A stretch of DNA of 64,000 nucleotides from Eriocheir sinensis (Eukaryota > Arthropoda > Malacostraca > Decapoda > Varunidae), in NCBI RefSeq assembly GCF_024679095.1, contig NC_066535.1, forward strand, positions 1,625,672 to 1,689,671, written 5' to 3'. The position numbers and the translations under genes are program-made. Under the pieces are notes generated by a model, which made no database searches, had not been told where the DNA came from, and saw nothing but the letters and a program-made list of their open reading frames with translations. Below, piece by piece: positions 58,066-64,000 of the stretch. Within the stretch, counting starts at the first letter, position 1. The number at the start of each line of letters is the position of its first letter.

Positions 58066-60816
58066 CTAGTCCAGGCCCTGCCCTAGGACCCCGTATACAT
58101 CTGAGGGGCAAGAATTTTTGACAGCTGTTTTGAGTAACTGGGTCTACCAGCTTTTAAAATCACACAGGTGGCCATTCGAATTTAACAGCGAATGGCCGCT
58201 AGGGGGCGTTTTCCAAGATGGCCGCCGATCTGGTATCGGAAATACATCTCTATTATTTTTTCTCCTATATTTGAAAGTGACACCTCTATTCTGAGGTTCT
58301 TGAATATGTATAACTCATTTCTGATATTATTTTTGGATTTCACCTACTCAATCACATGATTCTATAATGACATTGGAATATACTAGAATATAATACAATA
58401 GAAAATAAAAAAAAAGTTTATTGGATTGGACAATATAATTTGAGATGTACATAGTAGCAGTCAAATTTAGTAATACTGCATCAATTTGAATACAATGATG
58501 TATATATGTTGATAACATAAACTTTATCAGATTACAGATATTGCAAATTTATATGCTCAGAAAACATTACTAATGTCTGACACACATCAAGAATCTCAAG
58601 AACAATGACAAACTCAAACTCAACTGGATGTCATGAACAGTTTATAAAAGGGAGTTTTCCTGCAACACTTACATACTACACATCAGACTTATAGCACAAT
58701 AGCACAAAGGTATCAAACTTACAACACTTATTATTAAAGATCTTGCATAAAGACTTTCAGTTAGTACCTTCAGAAAAAAAAACAAAAATCGCACAGTCAG
58801 TTCAGCCTAAAGCATTCTCACAGGTCACAGTGGAAACATTCTTGTGACAGTAAATTACACATTGCACCCCTGCTGCCTTGCAGGAGCACCTCCCTGAGTT
58901 GCACTTACCTGTGCAATTGCAAACAACAAGCACAGACGAAGGTATGCAAAGGAGATGCTGCTGAGGAACAAGCATGTCATCCTCAACTGCCCATCCAGAG
59001 GATTTGACGGTGTGTCCCTGTTAAGCATGGTTACAGCCTCTCTAATCATAAAGAAGGCTCTCCTCAAGTTCATTTCAATCACACTAGATGTTGGAGGCAA
59101 ACGATCGAGCGGCACTGAAGAGGTTCTTCGAACCTCATACCGCAGTGCATCAAACGTCTTTGATTGTGTTTTGCCCGACTGCCAGCCCAAACAAGTACGA
59201 GATACTCCGCCAGTTTGAAGCAAGCATCAGACATATCTGGTCCCTCTGCAAATGCTGAGAGAAACTGTACAGGTTTTGCCACAAGTGATGCCTGCTTTGT
59301 ACCCCCTTTGCTGATGCAGTCATTATCTGTCAAGATGTGAGCCTTGACAAGTACTAGACAGAGCTCATGTCCCAGCTTCTCGTGCAAGGTGTGCAGTGGT
59401 ATGAACCTTCTCTTCTCCTGTGTGCCATACTGCACCCACAATTCTAAAAGGCCACAGTCCTTCAGGGCTGCTATGTAGCGTAGAAGCAAGACCACAGTGT
59501 CTGTGTCATTGGAAATGAGAACAACCCGCTGAGAGCCTTTTTTGACTGCCCACCAGCAATGAGGAACAATACGAAAGTCAGCCTCTTCCAGCCAGCTGGT
59601 GAGCTCTTGAACTTCAGTGACACCATCAGAGGTTTTAACCACACCTGGAATGACTTCATCATTCACAACCATGCCACTGACAACCACATCTGTCAGCTCG
59701 CGTTGTGCGACATCACGAGCAAGAAGTTGCAAATTTTGCTTGTTTGAAGCAGAGGCCCAAAACTTCTCATGCTGCTGTGGAATGGGCACCGATTCATCTA
59801 CGATGGCTAGATCTATGGGATCAACTTCACCTGTCCTTCACAGACGCTCAGCACTACTGACTGAGAAATCTTTGTAGTTGTGAATACCATGTGTATCATG
59901 TCAGAATCCCACACATGCTTTGCATGTTGTATAACCACTGTTAGTAATTCACCAAAATTTATGAAGCTTGTGAGATTTGTAAAGTGGCGAATCTTTGACA
60001 TGAAGTCAATGATAACATCAGTCTGCAAACCAGAGTTTGGAGAAAAGACAGGCTGACCGTCCAAGTGTGCTTCAAGGCTGGTCATGAGTCAAGCTTTTTG
60101 TGTCCTTTTAGGCAGTTTGCCTTCAAACAGAGCACTGCATGGCAGGAGATCATAAGCAAAAGTCTCCTCAAGGGGCACACCTTTCATCATGACAATCTCC
60201 ATGTCTTGCTGGGCACTAGATATGTCCTTGATTGAGACAGTCTGTTTCACTGTCATGGTTTTGTTGCTTGCGGTGGGGTCGAATGCTGGTTGGTTCTTTT
60301 TCGAGATCGTGTCACTGATCTTTTTTGACCTTCTGAGCATATATCTCTTGCCGATACTGTTGGTATGATTCTTGCCCATCAACTAGAACTGACAGAATTC
60401 TTTCCTTTACATTTGCATCAACTGTTTGTTTTGTAACAATGCTGTGCAGAGGAACCTTGGCCTCATCAATGATAAATGGATTCTGCCTGGTGTTGATGAA
60501 GTCCAGCAATCTGAGAACGTTCTTGTCAAATATTTGTCCTTTTCGACCTTTAATTTAGCTAATAAATAAGGTCAGAAATGAGTTCTGCATGTAAAAAAAA
60601 CAGATTAGAGGTGCTACATTAAAATATAAGAGAAAAAGTAGTAAAGATGTATTTCCGATATCAGATCGGCAGCCATTTTGGAAAAAACCCTAGCGGCCAT
60701 TCGCTGTTAAATTCGAATGTCCACCTGTGTGATTTTAAAAGCCAGTAGACCCAGATACTCACAACAGCTGTCAAAAATTCTTTTCCCCTGAGGTCCTAGG
60801 GCAGGGCCAGGACTAA
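58066..60816 (-). mobile_element. 2.75-kb DNA transposon with about 190-bp TIRs and an EEAD/DTD-family gene
   Basis: Termini GTCCAGGCCCTGCCC/GGGCAGGGCCAGGAC are bounded by TA on both sides. TIRs extend inward about 190 bp to GGAAATACAT/ATGTATTTCC at roughly 85 to 90 percent identity. They include CAAGATGGCCGCCGATCTG or its partner and GAATTTAACAGCGAATGGCC. The interior carries one decayed gene on the minus strand. The ends share GTCCAGG with the element at 23588-30042. No DDE transposase was recognised. Confidence 0.75.
58855..60540 (-). pseudogene. PIN-like EEAD/DTD-family protein, transposon-borne, decayed
   Basis: Minus-strand frames in order: 60509-60312 (LDFINTRQNPFIIDEAKVP), 60382-60089, 60085-59813 (same frame after one TGA), 59789-59079 and 59223-58855, separated by at least three frameshifts. 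Key blocks are SWLEEADFRI and VVLISNDTDTVVLLLRY, the acidic motifs of a PIN/FEN-like nuclease fold, then RFIPLHTLHEKLG and a relic of the usual H-x-x-T-G-C-D block (here HILTDNDC). The C-terminus has RLPPTSSVIEMNLRRA. I recognise this as a protein family seen in many copies in invertebrate genomes; a biochemical function is not known to me. Its place between TIRs suggests a transposition role. Confidence 0.65.
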
Positions 60817-61424
60817 ACGGCATTCACTTTACTTAACAGCGTTTTTTTAAACAAAATTAACGAAGAGACGGCAACCCTAAATTCTACTGTAACTATTGAC
60901 TGATATCTAAGAAAGACATATATCTTTATGTAACAAAAACGTAATAAGTATTGAACTCGTCGAACTCTGCTTCACGGTTTCTTTACAGTCAAGGTGAATA
61001 GACCATATGGCTTTATCTCTGTTATCTTGGGATTTCACACTTCATCTTGGGATTTGGGGATTTTTTTCAGAACTGCTACTGATCTGGAGAGCATATTTTT
61101 ATTAATGAGATTTATTTGTATTTATTTCGTGGAACAAAAAATTCAGATGAATGCAATATTTTTCCTTCTTTTCTTCTCAGGTGTTGCATATTTTTTGAGT
61201 TAACGATATGTTTTCAAACGTTACCGACGTGTTTTTCAGTGTAAACGGCGTGTGCAAAAGTTAACATTATAGTGGAATTTTCAGGTTAACGATATAACGG
61301 AAATGGCCAGAAGTAATCTGTAAAATGAAGGAATTAATCTATCCGTTAACGGTTTAGCGGTTAACAGTGTTAACGGTTTCGTTAACAATAATCAACACTG
61401 GTAGAATACTTTTTTTTTTCTTTT

Positions 61425-61650
61425 AAGGTGCTACCTATGGTGCCGGCAGGATTTCTTGATGGACCTCTTGGACAACCCCATCCCGTTCCTGGTGCAGGCG
61501 AATTTTCTTTATAGTTGCTGCCGTGTTATGTGTCTCTTACTTGGTCCATGCTGCCCCCCAATGATCCACTTGACCGAAGACGCTGAAGTTAAAGTTCATT
61601 GAAGATCTGGGCAGCATGTTGGTGATCTCCCGCCACTCGATGATGGTTGA
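61425..61650 (-). mobile_element. SINE family B, diverged subgroup
   Basis: Matches 35040-35265 across GTGCCGGCAGG, GGACCTCTTGGACA, GTGCAGGCGAATTTTCTTTA, CATGCTGCCCCCCA and GGGCAGCATGTTGGTGATCT. No recognisable tRNA head. Confidence 0.65.
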
Positions 61651-61659
61651 AAATTGTTA

Positions 61660-62605
<946 letters not shown>

Positions 62606-62609
62606 AGAC

Positions 62610-62890
62610 CTACCGAAACGGGCGTAAGCCACTCCCGGTGTGGTATATATGGGAGGCGTGGAGGAGGATGAAGCCCTCCACAGACCCTTCCCATGTCCTC
62701 ACTTTCCGTTTCCCTTTTGTCTCATCAACACCAAAGAGTAGTTCAGCATGTTCTTGAAAGACAGATCCTATCTTTTTCCCGAAATTGACCTCTCTTTCGG
62801 CCACCTCTTTTGATTCGTTTTTTAGGAGCAGCGAGTAGCGGGCTTTTTTTTATTATTGTTTCCTTTTTTTTTGAGCCCTTGAGCTATCTC
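62610..62890 (+). mobile_element. LINE L 5' leader fused to its 3' UTR
   Basis: 62610-62770 matches the reverse complement of the leader at 29000-29165 (ACGGGCG, CCACAGACCCTTCCCATGTC). At 62775 it switches to the family 3' UTR (CGAAATTGACCTCTCTTTCG, GGAGCAGCGAGTAGCGGGCT). The two ends are joined with the body deleted. Confidence 0.72.
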
Positions 62891-62900
62891 CTTTGTTGTA

Positions 62901-62941
<41 letters not shown>

Positions 62942-62945
62942 TATA

Positions 62946-62983
<38 letters not shown>

Positions 62984-62995
62984 TATATATATATA
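62901..62995. repeat. (TA)n microsatellite
   Basis: About 95 bp of TA with ATTTAT interruptions, between two LINE L pieces. Confidence 0.97.
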
Positions 62996-63002
62996 CAAAC
63001 AC

Positions 63003-64000
63003 ACACAAAAGGTACCAGAGCCTTCGAACTAACGCTAACCATGTTCTTTACATTTCTGCCCGGAATCGTGCCAAATCTATTCTCCGACTCACCAAAAAAC
63101 TCTTTCTTCAATAGAAAATGCCAAAACCTTGCTTTCTCTAACTCTTCCGGTGACTTCTGGCATCTAGCCAAAAACATTTCCTCCAGCTTCACTTCTTCAT
63201 CTTTCCTTCCTCTCCTCAGTTCTGACGGCGACACTGCCATCTCATCTATCTCTAAGGCTGAACTCTTCGCTCAAACTTTTTCTAAAAACTCCACTCTGGA
63301 CGATTCTGGGCATATTCCTCCTACTCATTCTCCCTCTGACTCTTTTATGACTGTTACAAAGGTTCTTCAAAATGTTGTTTTCTATGCCCTCTCTAGCCTC
63401 AATCCTCAGAAGGCTTATGGACCTAATGGAGTGCCTCCTATTGTCTTTATAAACTGTGCCTCCGTGCTGTCACCCTGTCAAGTGAAACTCTTTCATCTCT
63501 GCCTTTCAACATCTACCTTTCCTTCCAGCTGGAAGTATGCCTTCATACAGCCTGTGCCTAAGAAGGGTGACCGTTCCAATCCCTCAAACTACCGTCCTAA
63601 AGCTTTACTTTCTTGTTTATCTAAAGCTTTTGAATCAATCCTTAGCCGGAAGATTCAAAAGCACCTTTCCACTTCTGACCTTCTATCTGATCGCCAGTAT
63701 GGGTTCCGCAAGGGGCGTTCTGCTGGCGATCTTCTTGCCTTCCTAACTGACTTTTGGTCATCCTCTCTTAGCCGTTTCGGTGAAACCTTTGCTATTGCGC
63801 TAGACATATCAAAAGCTTTTGAAAGGGTCTGGCATGAATCTTTGCTTTCCAAACTACCCTCCTACGGTTTCTATCCTTCCCTCTGTACCTTTATCTCCAG
63901 TTTCCTTTCTGACCGTTCTATTTCTGCGGTGGTAGACGGTCACTGTTCTTCCCCTAAACCTATTAACAGTGGTGTCCCACAGGGTTCTGTCCTATCTCCC
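63003..64000 (+). mobile_element. LINE family L, RT region, running off the window
   Basis: Begins at the linker ([18 protein letters not shown] sequence) and continues through SGDFWHLAKNISSSF, KAYGPNGVPPIV, PVPKKGDRSNPSNYRP, QYGFRKGRSAGDLL, ALDISKAFERVWHE and GVPQGSVLS at the right edge. This sequence bridges the position where the 24921-29165 copy carries its CR1 insertion, so it gives the pre-insertion state. A few frame breaks are present. Confidence 0.85.

Larger units (their letters stand above)
57943..61400. mobile_element. hAT-like nonautonomous element (shell) with nested transposon
   Basis: Ends TAGTATTGGG and ATCAACACTG (rc CAGTGTTGAT) share a short imperfect TIR. They are flanked by GTAGAGTA (57935-57942) and GTAGAATA (61401-61408), an 8-bp duplication with one mismatch, the hAT size. 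Subterminal DNA on both sides is packed with GTTAAC/TTAACG motifs, as in hAT binding arrays. 58068-60814 is a later insertion. The shell alone (about 710 bp) is noncoding. Confidence 0.6.

Overview
The window looks like repeat-saturated nuclear DNA of an arthropod, most likely a decapod crustacean. Very long (TA)n, (CA)n and (CT)n arrays, several tRNA-derived SINEs, CR1-type LINEs, a Penelope-like element and at least one spliced gene with canonical GT-AG introns rule out a prokaryote or organelle. The decapod assignment is inference from repeat composition; no diagnostic host gene is present.

Host genes are sparse. The one gene that can be read completely is a four-exon gene at 35973-41703 (+). 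It encodes a 272-residue protein with one membrane span and one CCP/sushi domain; intron 1 (about 4 kb) holds a CR1 LINE that itself carries a SINE. A second, orphan terminal exon is proposed at 7391-7607 (+).

Layout: 1-1340 GTG-rich minisatellite; 2.2-3.1 kb LINE fragment and tRNA-Val-like SINE; 3.95-5.29 kb Penelope-like element with 460-bp inverted arms, each carrying a hammerhead-like motif; 5.4-7.04 kb CR1 LINE; 7.4-13 kb mostly unassigned, with one exon and one SINE; 13.0-13.44 kb foldback element; 14.2-16.6 kb CR1 (-) with a zinc-finger/SGNH-esterase ORF1; 16.7-17.9 kb second LINE family; 19.3-23.1 kb microsatellites, palindromes and tandem repeats; 22.9-30.6 kb a CR1 copy split by a 6.45-kb element with long terminal inverted repeats, inside which lie two SINEs and a LINE with a further nested CR1; 36.0-41.7 kb the sushi gene; 41.8-42.4 kb LINE fragment split by a foldback; 42.5-56.4 kb a CR1 LINE interrupted in its RT domain by an 8.9-kb env-bearing Ty3/gypsy (errantivirus-like) retrotransposon with 905-bp, almost identical LTRs; 57.9-61.4 kb a hAT-like shell containing a 2.75-kb DNA transposon with long TIRs and a decayed gene of the EEAD/DTD (PIN-like) family; 61.4-64 kb SINE, microsatellite and LINE remnants.

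The most novel signal is a shared signature of two large inverted-repeat elements (23588-30042 and 58068-60814). Both begin GTCCAGG, end CCTGGAC or CCAGGAC, are bounded by TA, have TIRs of about 190 to 350 bp, and carry a subterminal CCAAGATGGC motif. One encodes a PIN-like protein and shows no recognisable DDE transposase. They may belong to a little-described DNA transposon group.
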